Assembly: GCF_001931485.1 (NCBI RefSeq)
Contig: NZ_MSDV01000056.1
Span: 1 to 64,000, forward strand
Length of the DNA stretch: 64,000 nt
Source: Burkholderia sp. SRS-W-2-2016
GTDB taxonomy: Bacteria; Pseudomonadota; Gammaproteobacteria; Burkholderiales; Burkholderiaceae
Reading direction: 5' to 3'
Shown here: in pieces, positions 34,278 to 42,732 of the stretch
How the letters are laid out: each line of letters opens with the position of its first letter
How positions within the stretch are numbered: the first letter of the stretch is position 1
Notes under the pieces: model-generated
The model's input: the letters and a program-made list of their open reading frames with translations, nothing else
What the model was told of the DNA's origin: nothing
The model's database searches: none
Program-made: the position numbers and the translations under genes

Positions 34278-35906
34278 ATGCAAGGTTTGATGATGCAGCA
34301 GCCTCTGGTAGTCGCTTCGCTGCTCACCCACGCGGAACGCCATCACGGCGAACAGTTGATCGTGTCGCGCCGCGTTGAAGGCGACGTGCACCGTTATACG
34401 TACCGGCAACTCGCGAAACGCGCGCGCCGCATGGCCAATGCGTTGGCGACCCTCGGCGTGCAGCCGGGCGAGCGCGTCGGCACGCTGGCATGGAACGGCT
34501 ATCGCCACATGGAGTTGTATTTCGCGGTGTCGGGCTCCGGCTCGGTGCTGCATACGCTGAACCCGCGGCTGCACGTCGATCAGCTGGCGTACATCATCGA
34601 GCACGCGCAGGATCGCGTGGTGTTCTTCGATATGACGTTTCTGCCGCTGATCGAAAGCGTCGCGCCGCTGGTGAGGAGCCCGAAGGTATTCGTCGCGATG
34701 ACCGATCGCGCGAACATGCCGCAGGAGTCGAGTCTGGCCGATCGTCTGCTGTGCTACGAAGACCTGATCAATCTGCACGACGACGCGTTCGAATGGCCGC
34801 AAGTCGACGAGAACAGCGCTTCTTCGCTGTGCTACACGTCGGGCACCACCGGCAATCCGAAGGGCGTGCTGTATAGCCACCGTTCGACGGTGCTGCATAC
34901 CTACGCGGCGGCGCTGCCCGATGCGATGAACTGTTCCGCGCGCGACGCGATCCTGCCGGTCGTGCCGATGTTCCATGTGAACGCATGGGGCCTGCCGTAT
35001 ATCGCCTGCATGGTCGGCGCGAAGCTGGTGTTTCCGGGTCCCGCGCTCGACGGCAAGTCGCTGTACGAACTGATCGAGGAAGAGCAGGTGACGATGTCGG
35101 CCGGCGTGCCGACCGTCTGGCAAGGGCTGCTCGCGCACGTCGATGCGCTCGGCGCGACGTTCTCGTCGATGCGGCGAACGGTGATCGGCGGCGCGGCCTG
35201 TTCGACCGCGATGACCGAAGCGTTCCAGAACTGTCATCGGGTCGAAGTGCTGCACGCATGGGGGATGACCGAGCTGAGCCCGATCGGCACGATCTGCAGC
35301 TTCAAGGGATATCAGCAGTCGTTGCCGATGCCGCAGCAACTGGAGGTGCAGGCGAAGCAGGGCCGCTCGCTGTATGGGATCGATATGAAAGTGGTCGGCC
35401 CGCAAGGCGAAGAATTGCCGTGGGACGGCAAGAGCGCCGGCGATCTGATGGTGCGCGGTCACTGGGTCACGCAGCAGTACTTCGCGAGCGACGACGCGTC
35501 GCCGCTGTGCGACGGCTGGTTCCCGACCGGCGACATCGCGACGATCGACGCGTACGGCTTCATGCAGATCACCGATCGCAGCAAGGACGTGATCAAGTCG
35601 GGCGGCGAATGGATCAGCTCGTCGGCGATCGAGAACGTCGCGTATCTGCATCCGGACGTCAGCACCGCGGTGTGCATTGCCGCGCGGCATCCGAAGTGGG
35701 ACGAACGGCCGTTGCTGCTGGTGGTGAAAAAGCCGGACAGCACGCTCGCCAGCGACGAACTGCTCGCGTACTTCGACGGCCGGGTGGCGCGCTGGTGGAC
35801 GCCCGATGCGGTGGTGTTCGTCGATTCGGTGCCGATCGGCGCAACCGGCAAGGTGCTGAAGAACCAGTTGCGGGACCGGTTCGGCAGCTACTACCTGACG
35901 GTTTGA
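34278..35906 (+). CDS. Acyl-CoA synthetase (AMP-forming, medium/long-chain type)
   Basis: 542 residues. The phosphate-binding loop YTSGTTGNPKGVLYSH, the adenine motif HAWGMTELSPIGT, WFPTGDIATIDAYGFMQITD, DRSKDVIKSGGEWISS and the final catalytic Lys in PIGATGKVLKNQL are all present. It activates a carboxylic acid to its CoA ester through an acyl-AMP. The sequence resembles fatty-acid/alkyl-malonate ligases. AGGAG at 34265-34269 fixes ATG 34278. It closes the catabolic operon and could activate the imported acid or the BKACE product. Confidence 0.93.
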   Translation: MQGLMMQQPLVVASLLTHAERHHGEQLIVSRRVEGDVHRYTYRQLAKRARRMANALATLGVQPGERVGTLAWNGYRHMELYFAVSGSGSVLHTLNPRLHVDQLAYIIEHAQDRVVFFDMTFLPLIESVAPLVRSPKVFVAMTDRANMPQESSLADRLLCYEDLINLHDDAFEWPQVDENSASSLCYTSGTTGNPKGVLYSHRSTVLHTYAAALPDAMNCSARDAILPVVPMFHVNAWGLPYIACMVGAKLVFPGPALDGKSLYELIEEEQVTMSAGVPTVWQGLLAHVDALGATFSSMRRTVIGGAACSTAMTEAFQNCHRVEVLHAWGMTELSPIGTICSFKGYQQSLPMPQQLEVQAKQGRSLYGIDMKVVGPQGEELPWDGKSAGDLMVRGHWVTQQYFASDDASPLCDGWFPTGDIATIDAYGFMQITDRSKDVIKSGGEWISSSAIENVAYLHPDVSTAVCIAARHPKWDERPLLLVVKKPDSTLASDELLAYFDGRVARWWTPDAVVFVDSVPIGATGKVLKNQLRDRFGSYYLTV

Positions 35907-35946
35907 TACGCAGCGCGCAGTCATAAGCAGGATCTTTTATTCGTGC

Positions 35947-35974
35947 AACACGCCGGGCCCGGGTGCCCGGTGTT
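35947..35974 (+). terminator. Possible hairpin terminator after the acyl-CoA ligase
   Basis: AACAC-GCCGGGC on the left and GCCCGG-TGTT on the right fold with one bulged base. There is no real T-run after it, so it may only stabilise the mRNA end or attenuate read-through into the porin gene. Confidence 0.4.
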
Positions 35975-36050
35975 CAGAACAACCAACCATTTTTTGTAAG
36001 CGACCACCAGACAGCGCATTGCGCGAACTCGGGTTTGCATTGGAGACACA

Positions 36051-37196
36051 ATGAAAATGAAGTCATGCTGCGTCATCGCGTTGGCGATGTTCGCGACGGC
36101 CGCGCAAGCGCAATCGTCCGTCACGCTTTACGGGGTGGTCGACACCGGATTTCTTTATCAGAGCACGTCGGCGGCGACGTTTCTGCCACACGCTCCGAAT
36201 CTCGGCCACGTTTATCAGATGAAAGACGGCGGTATCTATTCGAGCTTCTGGGGTTTGAAGGGCAGCGAGGATATCGGCGGCGGCTACAAGATCAACTTCA
36301 AGCTGCAGGGCGCGTTCAACACGACCAACGGCAGGTTCGGTCTGTCCGACACGCCGGGCGTCACCGCGATCTTCAACCAGTTCGCGACCGTTGGCGTCTC
36401 CGGGCCGTTCGGTACGTTCGACGCGGGCCGGCAGATCGTGCCGATGATCTACGCGATGGCCGAGACCGACGTGCGCGGCGCGCAGTACTTCGGCAGTATT
36501 CTGACCGCGTGGCTCGGTATCAACCAGGCGGCCGGCTGGCCGGGCACCAGCACCAATGCGCCGATCGGCGCGCTGTATGACAGCAATGCGCTGGTCTATA
36601 ACTCGCCGAAGTTCCATGGCGCGTCGCTCGCGCTGGAGTATGCGCCGGGCGGCACGGCCGGCCACTTCCAGGGCGGCACGCGCGAGTCGGCGGTGCTCAA
36701 GTATTCGAATTACGGGCTGAATCTGGCGGCGGTCTACTACAACGGCCACGATACCAATCCGTACCCGCTGACATACCCGGCGGCGCCCGCAATACCGGCG
36801 ACAGGCGTGAACAACAACCGCCTCGTCTATTTCGGCGCGATGTACACGATTGCCGGCTTTTCGATCTCGGCGTCGTACGGGCAGGGCAAGAATCCGGCGC
36901 AAAGCAGCAACGCCGATTTCGAAATGATCTCGGGCGGCCTCGGCTACCAGTTCAATCCGCGTTTCAAGGTCACGTCCGGGTACTACTACCTGAAAGACCG
37001 CAATCACTCGGCGAACCATTCGAGTGAAGTCGCGGTGGGCGCGGAGTACAACCTGTCGCAACGAACCAAAGCGTATGCGCAGGTCGGCTATGTCGACAAC
37101 AACGGAACCATGAACCAGACCATCGTGTATGGCGCGCCGGTCGCGCCCGGCACGTCCACTACCGCCGCGATGGTCGGCATCCGTCATAGCTTCTGA
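36051..37196 (+). CDS. Outer-membrane general porin (Burkholderiales type)
   Basis: 381 residues. Signal peptide MKMKSCCVIALAMFATAAQA, then the mature start QSSVTLYGVVDTG that marks porin_4/OmpC-like porins of this order. Repeated amphipathic strands (GGYKINFKLQGAFNT, FKVTSGYYYLKD) and the ending MVGIRHSF with C-terminal Phe fit a 16-strand beta barrel assembled by Bam. It follows the catabolic operon by 144 bases and may supply its substrate through the outer membrane. A second porin is at 60048. Confidence 0.95.
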   Translation: MKMKSCCVIALAMFATAAQAQSSVTLYGVVDTGFLYQSTSAATFLPHAPNLGHVYQMKDGGIYSSFWGLKGSEDIGGGYKINFKLQGAFNTTNGRFGLSDTPGVTAIFNQFATVGVSGPFGTFDAGRQIVPMIYAMAETDVRGAQYFGSILTAWLGINQAAGWPGTSTNAPIGALYDSNALVYNSPKFHGASLALEYAPGGTAGHFQGGTRESAVLKYSNYGLNLAAVYYNGHDTNPYPLTYPAAPAIPATGVNNNRLVYFGAMYTIAGFSISASYGQGKNPAQSSNADFEMISGGLGYQFNPRFKVTSGYYYLKDRNHSANHSSEVAVGAEYNLSQRTKAYAQVGYVDNNGTMNQTIVYGAPVAPGTSTTAAMVGIRHSF

Positions 37197-37225
37197 TTAC
37201 GTTAATAAGTTCAAAGGGATATTCG

Positions 37226-37597
37226 ATGAAAAAGATTCAGTTATACGTAGTAGTGGCGATTGCCACCTTGATCGCCGCCGTGTCTTTCGACACACGTGCG
37301 CAAAGCGGCCAGAGCTCTAGCGCGGGTTCCAGCAACGGGGCCGGCGCGAGCGCGCCGGTCAGCGGCAGGAAAGCCGACCGCGCGCTGCGGCGCGAGGTCT
37401 ATGCGGCAATCGGCAAGCACAAGGAGATCGACGCTGGAAATATCAGCGTCCGCGCGAAAGGCGGTGCGGTGACGCTCACGGGCACGGTCACCGATACCGC
37501 TCAGATCAGTAGCGTGGCCGAAATTGCGAAGGGCGTTCCGGGCGTCACTTCGGTCACGAACAAGCTGACCGTGAGCAAGCCGCTGGGCGGCATGTAA
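37226..37597 (+). CDS. BON-domain periplasmic protein
   Basis: 123 residues. Signal peptide (cleavage near FDTRAQS), a Ser/Gly/Ala linker, then one BON domain: LRREVYAAIGKHKEIDAGNI, VTLTGTVTDTAQISSVAEIA and VTSVTNKLTV. BON domains bind membranes or stress-related partners in the periplasm (compare OsmY). AAAGGGA precedes the ATG. It lies 29 bases after the porin and may be co-transcribed. Confidence 0.9.
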   Translation: MKKIQLYVVVAIATLIAAVSFDTRAQSGQSSSAGSSNGAGASAPVSGRKADRALRREVYAAIGKHKEIDAGNISVRAKGGAVTLTGTVTDTAQISSVAEIAKGVPGVTSVTNKLTVSKPLGGM

Positions 37598-37719
37598 CAG
37601 GCCGCGGGCGGATGCAGCAGTGTTGCATGCGCCCGCAACGCGGCGGCATCAAGCGGGATTCCCATCGACCGGTTATTACGGCATCCTATGGGTCCACCGT
37701 CTACGAGGCCGCCGCTCCG

Positions 37720-38157
37720 ATGAATGCATCCGAACGTATCGACGAACTGATAGCGGGAATCACCGACTGGCGCGGCGCGACCTTCGCGCGGATCCGCAAG
37801 TGCGTACTCGCGGCGGATCCGCAAATCATCGAAGAATGGAAGTGGATGGGCAGCCCGGTCTGGTCGCGCGACGGCATGATCGCGGTCGCCAACGCGCATA
37901 AGGGCAAGGTGAAGCTGACCTTTGCGCACGGCGCGGGGCTGGCCGATCCCGATGGCCTTTTTAACGCCGGCCTCGAAGGTAACGCGCGGCGCGCGATCGA
38001 TTTTTTCGAGGACGACAAGGTCGACGAGCGCGCGCTAAAGGCACTAGTGCGCGCGGCGATCGACTATAACCAGAAGCATCTGAAGAAGAACGCGCGAGCC
38101 GCGCAACCGAAAGCTGAAAGTAAGAAAGCAGCCGGCGCGGCAAAGAGCGACGCATGA
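37720..38157 (+). CDS. DUF1801 (YdhG-like) protein
   Basis: 145 residues. The family pattern is seen in RIDELIAGITDWRGATFARI, EEWKWMGSPVWSRDGMIAVA and KVKLTFAHGAGLADPDGLFN. DUF1801 proteins have a frataxin-like alpha/beta fold and unknown function. ATG 37720 begins MNASERID; longer upstream starts would be cysteine- and Arg-rich noise. The Lys/Ala-rich C-terminal tail (KKNARAAQPKAESKKAA) is likely disordered. Confidence 0.88.
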   Translation: MNASERIDELIAGITDWRGATFARIRKCVLAADPQIIEEWKWMGSPVWSRDGMIAVANAHKGKVKLTFAHGAGLADPDGLFNAGLEGNARRAIDFFEDDKVDERALKALVRAAIDYNQKHLKKNARAAQPKAESKKAAGAAKSDA

Positions 38158-38276
38158 GGCGAGCGGGAAGCGAGCCTCAAACATGATCCGCATCGGGGGC
38201 GTTTCCAGGCCCCGCACACCCCGCAGTACCTCCCACCACGGCCCGCGCCCCGCGCCACAGGCCACTCCCGCAGCTT

Positions 38277-38294
38277 GATACCAGAACTGGTATC
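38277..38294. promoter_or_regulatory. 18-bp palindromic operator upstream of the arabonate dehydratase gene
   Basis: GATACCAG-AA-CTGGTATC has perfect 8-base arms and a 2-base centre. It is followed by paired GATATC boxes at 38295-38300 and 38321-38326. The palindrome is 158 bases before the ATG at 38452. Its shape fits a GntR- or LacI-type sugar-acid regulator; none is encoded nearby. Confidence 0.65.
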
Positions 38295-38451
38295 GATATC
38301 ACCAAAAATATGATTGGAAAGATATCGACCCGCTTCGTACACTTCACCATCCCTCGAATCTGAGCGACTGCCTTGCGTCGTAGCGCCGCTCGCGCCGCTT
38401 CGGACTAACTGGCCGGTGATGGTGTCCCGGCACATGCATCAAGGACATAGC

Positions 38452-40185
38452 ATGTCGGAAAAAAAGCGGAAATTGCGCTCGACCGAATGGTTCGGCACAG
38501 CTGACAAGAACGGCTTCATGTATCGAAGCTGGATGAAGAATCAGGGCATTCCCGATCACGAATTCGACGGGCGCCCCGTGATCGGCATCTGCAACACGTG
38601 GTCCGAGTTGACGCCGTGCAACGCGCACTTTCGCAAGCTCGCCGAGCACGTAAAGCGCGGCATTTACGAGGCGGGCGGTTTTCCGGTCGAGTTTCCGGTG
38701 TTCTCGAATGGCGAGTCGAACCTGCGGCCGACCGCAATGCTCACGCGCAATCTCGCGGCGATGGACGTCGAGGAAGCGATCCGCGGCAATCCGATCGACG
38801 CGGTCGTGCTGCTGACCGGTTGCGACAAGACCACGCCGGCGCTGCTGATGGGCGCGGCGAGTTGCGACGTGCCGGCAATCGTCGTGACCGGCGGGCCGAT
38901 GCTGAACGGCAAGCTCGACGGCAAGAACATCGGCTCCGGCACCGCGGTGTGGCAACTGCACGAATCGCTGAAGGCCGGCGAGATCGATCTGCATCAGTTC
39001 CTGTCGGCCGAAGCCGGCATGTCGCGCTCGGCGGGCACCTGCAACACGATGGGCACCGCGTCGACGATGGCCTGCATGGCCGAAGCGCTCGGCACCTCGC
39101 TGCCGCACAACGCGGCGATTCCGGCGGTGGACTCGCGCCGTTACGTGCTCGCGCATATGTCAGGGATCCGAATCGTCCAGATGGCGCACGAGGATCTGAA
39201 GCTGTCGAAGATTCTGACGCGCGAAGCGTTCATGAACGCGATCCGCGCGAATGCCGCGATCGGCGGCTCGACCAATGCGGTGATCCATCTGAAGGCGATC
39301 GCCGGACGCATCGGCGTCGATCTGGAACTCGACGACTGGGTGCGCATCGGCCGCGATACGCCGACGATCGTCGACCTGATGCCGTCGGGCCGCTTCCTGA
39401 TGGAGGAGTTCTATTACGCGGGTGGTCTGCCGGCGGTGCTGCGCCGGCTCGGCGAAGCGAACCTGCTGCCGCATCCGGACGCGCTGACGGTCAACGGCAA
39501 GTCGCTGTGGGACAACGTGAAGGATGCGCCGAACACCAACGACGAAGTGATCCGTCCGCTCGACAAACCGCTGGTCGCCGATGGCGGCATTCGCGTGCTG
39601 CGCGGCAATCTCGCGCCGCGCGGCGCGGTGCTGAAACCGTCGGCGGCAACGCCCGAACTACTCAAGCATCGCGGTCGCGCGGTGGTGTTCGAGAACTTCG
39701 AGCACTACAAGTCGCGTATCAACGACGAAACGCTCGACGTCGATGCGAACTCGGTGCTCGTGATGAAGAACTGCGGGCCGAAGGGTTATCCGGGAATGGC
39801 CGAGGTCGGCAATATGGGCCTGCCGCCGAAAGTGCTGCGCGAGGGCGTGAAGGACATGGTGCGGATTTCGGATGCGCGGATGAGCGGTACCGCGTACGGC
39901 ACGGTGGTGCTGCACGTGACGCCGGAAGCGGCAGACGGCGGCCCGCTCGCGGCGGTGCAGGACGGCGACTGGATCGAACTCGATTGCGACGCCGGCACGC
40001 TGCATCTCGACATCAGCGACGAGGAACTGGCTCGCCGTCTCGAACGGCACGAGCCGCCGGCGCCGCCGGAGGGCGGCGGTTATCGGCGCCTGTATATCGA
40101 TCACGTATTGCAGGCCGACGAAGGTTGCGACCTCGATTTTCTGGTCGGCTGCCGGGGCTCCGAGGTGCCGCGCCATTCGCATTGA
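38452..40185 (+). CDS. L-arabonate dehydratase (IlvD/Edd family)
   Basis: 577 residues. Near-complete agreement with known L-arabinonate dehydratases: LRSTEWFGTADKNGFMYRSW at the start, ICNTWSELTPCNAHFRKLAE, and the ending DFLVGCRGSEVPRHSH. Iron-sulfur ligands are Cys56, Cys124 and Cys197, and Lys126 is the likely carbamylated Mg ligand. The enzyme dehydrates L-arabonate to 2-keto-3-deoxy-L-arabonate in the non-phosphorylative arabinose route. No other arabinose gene is adjacent, so closely related aldonates (for example D-fuconate or D-xylonate) remain possible. AAGGA precedes the ATG. It is a distant paralogue of the gene at 14168. Confidence 0.93.
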   Translation: MSEKKRKLRSTEWFGTADKNGFMYRSWMKNQGIPDHEFDGRPVIGICNTWSELTPCNAHFRKLAEHVKRGIYEAGGFPVEFPVFSNGESNLRPTAMLTRNLAAMDVEEAIRGNPIDAVVLLTGCDKTTPALLMGAASCDVPAIVVTGGPMLNGKLDGKNIGSGTAVWQLHESLKAGEIDLHQFLSAEAGMSRSAGTCNTMGTASTMACMAEALGTSLPHNAAIPAVDSRRYVLAHMSGIRIVQMAHEDLKLSKILTREAFMNAIRANAAIGGSTNAVIHLKAIAGRIGVDLELDDWVRIGRDTPTIVDLMPSGRFLMEEFYYAGGLPAVLRRLGEANLLPHPDALTVNGKSLWDNVKDAPNTNDEVIRPLDKPLVADGGIRVLRGNLAPRGAVLKPSAATPELLKHRGRAVVFENFEHYKSRINDETLDVDANSVLVMKNCGPKGYPGMAEVGNMGLPPKVLREGVKDMVRISDARMSGTAYGTVVLHVTPEAADGGPLAAVQDGDWIELDCDAGTLHLDISDEELARRLERHEPPAPPEGGGYRRLYIDHVLQADEGCDLDFLVGCRGSEVPRHSH

Positions 40186-40217
40186 GATGCGTTGACGGTT
40201 CTTCTCATCTTTTCTGA

Positions 40218-40244
40218 CCGGCGCTTTTCGAGCGCCGCTTCTAT
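40218..40244 (+). terminator. Probable terminator after the dehydratase gene
   Basis: CGGCGCT (40218-40224) and AGCGCCG (40230-40236) pair around TTTCG, followed by CTTCTATTT. It lies 33 bases after the stop codon. Confidence 0.7.
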
Positions 40245-40381
40245 TTGCTCAAGTCGCGTGACGCCGTTGCCGTAAACCGGCATTGCGGGGTCACGTGTTT
40301 GCCGCTCGCACGCTAAGCGTCGCTGCGCGGCAGTCGCCGTCGAACTCGAACAATAACGATACGAGAGAGAAGAGGCCCGAC

Positions 40382-41818
40382 ATGAGAGCGAGCGACGAGC
40401 TATTGCGGGCGATCTATCAGCGCGGGGACCGGCTGATGATCGGCGTGGTGTGGATGCTGTTCGGCGTGTCGTGTGCGCTCGCCAGCCGCTATTACACGTG
40501 GCCGGCGGTGCGCATGATCGGCCTGCCGGTCGCGCTGATTGCTTCGGTGCTGGTGTGGCGCTGGTCCGGCGCACTCGTCACGCGGCTGTTTCTCGCCGCG
40601 AGCCTGATGACGTTTGCCGCGCTGCAGATTCATCAGGTGCATGGCGTGACCGAGCTGCACTTCGGGGTGTTCGTGCTGATGTCGTTTCTGCTCGCGTATC
40701 GCGACTGGCGACCGATCGCGTGCGCGGCCGTGGTGATCGCGCTGCACCATCTGAGCTTCAACTATCTGCAGATCGCCGGACTCGGCGTTTATTGCTTCAC
40801 CGAACCGTCGCTCGTCACGGTGCTCGCGCACGCGATTTACGTCGTGGTGCAGGCGGCGCTGCTGATTTACATCGCGCTCCACATGCGGGCCGATGCGCGG
40901 ACCGGCGGCGAACTGACGCTACTCGGCGAAGGGCTCGCGCGCGAGGCCGGCAAGTTCGATCTGCGCCATACGCAGATGCCGTTGCAGGGCGCGAGCAGCC
41001 GCGCGTTCAAGGGCACGCTCGATGCGATTCATCACGCGCTGCGCGAAATCACGCGGACTACCGCGCAAATGGCGGCGTCGTCCGAGCACATTGCCAGCGG
41101 CAATCAGATGCTGCTCGAACAGATCTCCGCGCAAGCCGACGAACTGAAAGCGACCGATGCGGCGATGGCCGATATCGCGCGCAATATCCGTGAGAGCGCG
41201 GCACAGGCGGCGTCAGCGAATGCGTTGTCGCGGCAAACCTCGGTGGTGGTGCGGGAAAGCGGCGCGGCGGTCGGCGAGCTGGTCGGCACGATGAGCGAGA
41301 TCGACACCGCGGTGCAGCGGATGGGCGACATGATCGCGACGATCGAGGGGATTGCGTTTCAGACGAACATTCTTGCGCTGAATGCGGCGGTTGAAGCGGC
41401 ACGCGCTGGTAATGAAGGACGTGGCTTTGCTGTGGTGGCGGGGGAGGTGCGCACGCTCGCTCAGCGCAGCGCGAATGCCGCGCGCGAGATACGCCAGCTG
41501 ATTGCGGATTCGCTGCAACGTGTCGAACGCGGGTCGGTGCTCGCGACGCGTGCGGGTGACACGATGCAACGGGTCGTTGGGCATGTTGAAGAGGTGGTGG
41601 GGTTGATCGAACAGATCAGCGCGGTTAGTGATGCGCAGAGTCGTGATGTTGATCGGTTTAGTGAAGGGGTGGAGCGGATCGATGCGGCGCTGGCTGGGAA
41701 TGTGGGGAATGTGAAGGGGGTGGCGTCGGCGTCGGGGGATTTGCGGGAGCAGGCGAGGACTTTGGTGGGGGCTATGGCGGTGTTTGTTGTTGAGGGGGAG
41801 GGGGGCGGTAAGGGGTGA
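40382..41818 (+). CDS. Methyl-accepting chemotaxis protein with integral-membrane sensor
   Basis: 478 residues. The N-terminal ~165 residues form five or six membrane helices without a periplasmic domain. They carry clustered histidines (His84, 87, 93, 122, 123, 150) in segments such as IHQVHGVTELHFGVF and IALHHLSFNYLQ. The cytoplasmic signalling hairpin is standard: IEGIAFQTNILALNAAVEAA then GRGFAVVAGEVRTLAQRSA. No C-terminal CheR-docking pentapeptide is present. It reports an intramembrane or redox/metal signal to CheA/CheW. The 3' end is unusually G-rich. The gene stands alone, away from che genes. Confidence 0.93.
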   Translation: MRASDELLRAIYQRGDRLMIGVVWMLFGVSCALASRYYTWPAVRMIGLPVALIASVLVWRWSGALVTRLFLAASLMTFAALQIHQVHGVTELHFGVFVLMSFLLAYRDWRPIACAAVVIALHHLSFNYLQIAGLGVYCFTEPSLVTVLAHAIYVVVQAALLIYIALHMRADARTGGELTLLGEGLAREAGKFDLRHTQMPLQGASSRAFKGTLDAIHHALREITRTTAQMAASSEHIASGNQMLLEQISAQADELKATDAAMADIARNIRESAAQAASANALSRQTSVVVRESGAAVGELVGTMSEIDTAVQRMGDMIATIEGIAFQTNILALNAAVEAARAGNEGRGFAVVAGEVRTLAQRSANAAREIRQLIADSLQRVERGSVLATRAGDTMQRVVGHVEEVVGLIEQISAVSDAQSRDVDRFSEGVERIDAALAGNVGNVKGVASASGDLREQARTLVGAMAVFVVEGEGGGKG

Positions 41819-42037
41819 GGTGTTGGCGGAATTGGTGCGAGGGCAATGCGATACGTGGACTAGCGTCGGGATTATCTGACTGCCTTGATGTGCATAAGCT
41901 GGAGACAGCACGACTTGGTCGGATAGACGATGTCAGATTGGCTGTCTTGGTGCGGCCATATACGGCCGGTCGACTTCGCAGTGAAGATCGTCGACAATTT
42001 CCCCTTTATTGCGCTGATCACGAAGCAGGAGGACGAA

Positions 42038-42574
42038 TTGTCAATTGTCGGAGTCATGGGTTCGGGCAAAGCAGAATGGCCAGATTTCTCGATACCGCTC
42101 GGAAGATGGATTGCCGATCGTGGATTCGACTTGCTCACTGGAGCAGGCCTCGGCGTAATGCTCGCAACCGCACGCGCGTTCTCGACCAGAGACGGGCGCA
42201 CCGGCCGTTCCATTGGAATTGTGCCAAGTGAAGTGCATTCCACATTGGGCTTCGCACCGATCTCCGGTTATCCCAATCCATATATCGATTTGCCGATCCT
42301 GACACCGCTGCCGCGCAAACAGGCTGATGCGCCGGATGATGCTCTGAATCGAAACTATGTCAACGTGCTGACGAGCGATGTGGTGATCGCACTGCCAGGT
42401 AGTCAAGGCACCCTCGATGAAATTCGGCTGGCGACACGCTTTTCAAAACCGCTGATCTGCGTCGGTCCAATGGACGCCTTTGGTAGCGTACCGGATGGCA
42501 CGAAAATCGTTTCTGAACTCACAGCGGTGTACGCATTCGTGCTCGCACAAATCGCAGCGTCTGCGAGACTCTGA
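42038..42574 (+). CDS. LOG/SLOG-like Rossmann nucleotide-binding protein, TTG start
   Basis: 178 residues from a TTG start at 42038, chosen because AGGAGG lies at 42027-42032 and it gives the family start MSIVGVMGSG. An upstream ATG at 41930 would add 36 residues before the Rossmann strand. DLLTGAGLGVMLATARAF and VVIALPGSQGTLDEIRLATR correspond to the two LOG motifs; the second normally reads PGGxGTxxE and here has Ser for Gly. LOG proteins are cytokinin phosphoribohydrolases; SLOG relatives bind nucleotides or nucleotide-like signals in conflict systems. Codon use is less GC-biased than in the flanking genes. Confidence 0.75.
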   Translation: MSIVGVMGSGKAEWPDFSIPLGRWIADRGFDLLTGAGLGVMLATARAFSTRDGRTGRSIGIVPSEVHSTLGFAPISGYPNPYIDLPILTPLPRKQADAPDDALNRNYVNVLTSDVVIALPGSQGTLDEIRLATRFSKPLICVGPMDAFGSVPDGTKIVSELTAVYAFVLAQIAASARL

Positions 42575-42732
42575 CGAGTCGATCGGCGCAGTTCACGACG
42601 GCAATCTCGACCGGCTGTGCCAAGCCCAGGAAGAGACAGTGGCGGCAACATCAGATCGCTCGAAAGCGAGCGATCGAATCCAGTCAAGCGGAATTTCCCC
42701 TTTGGGCGAGGACGACCGGGAAGGCCTGTCGT

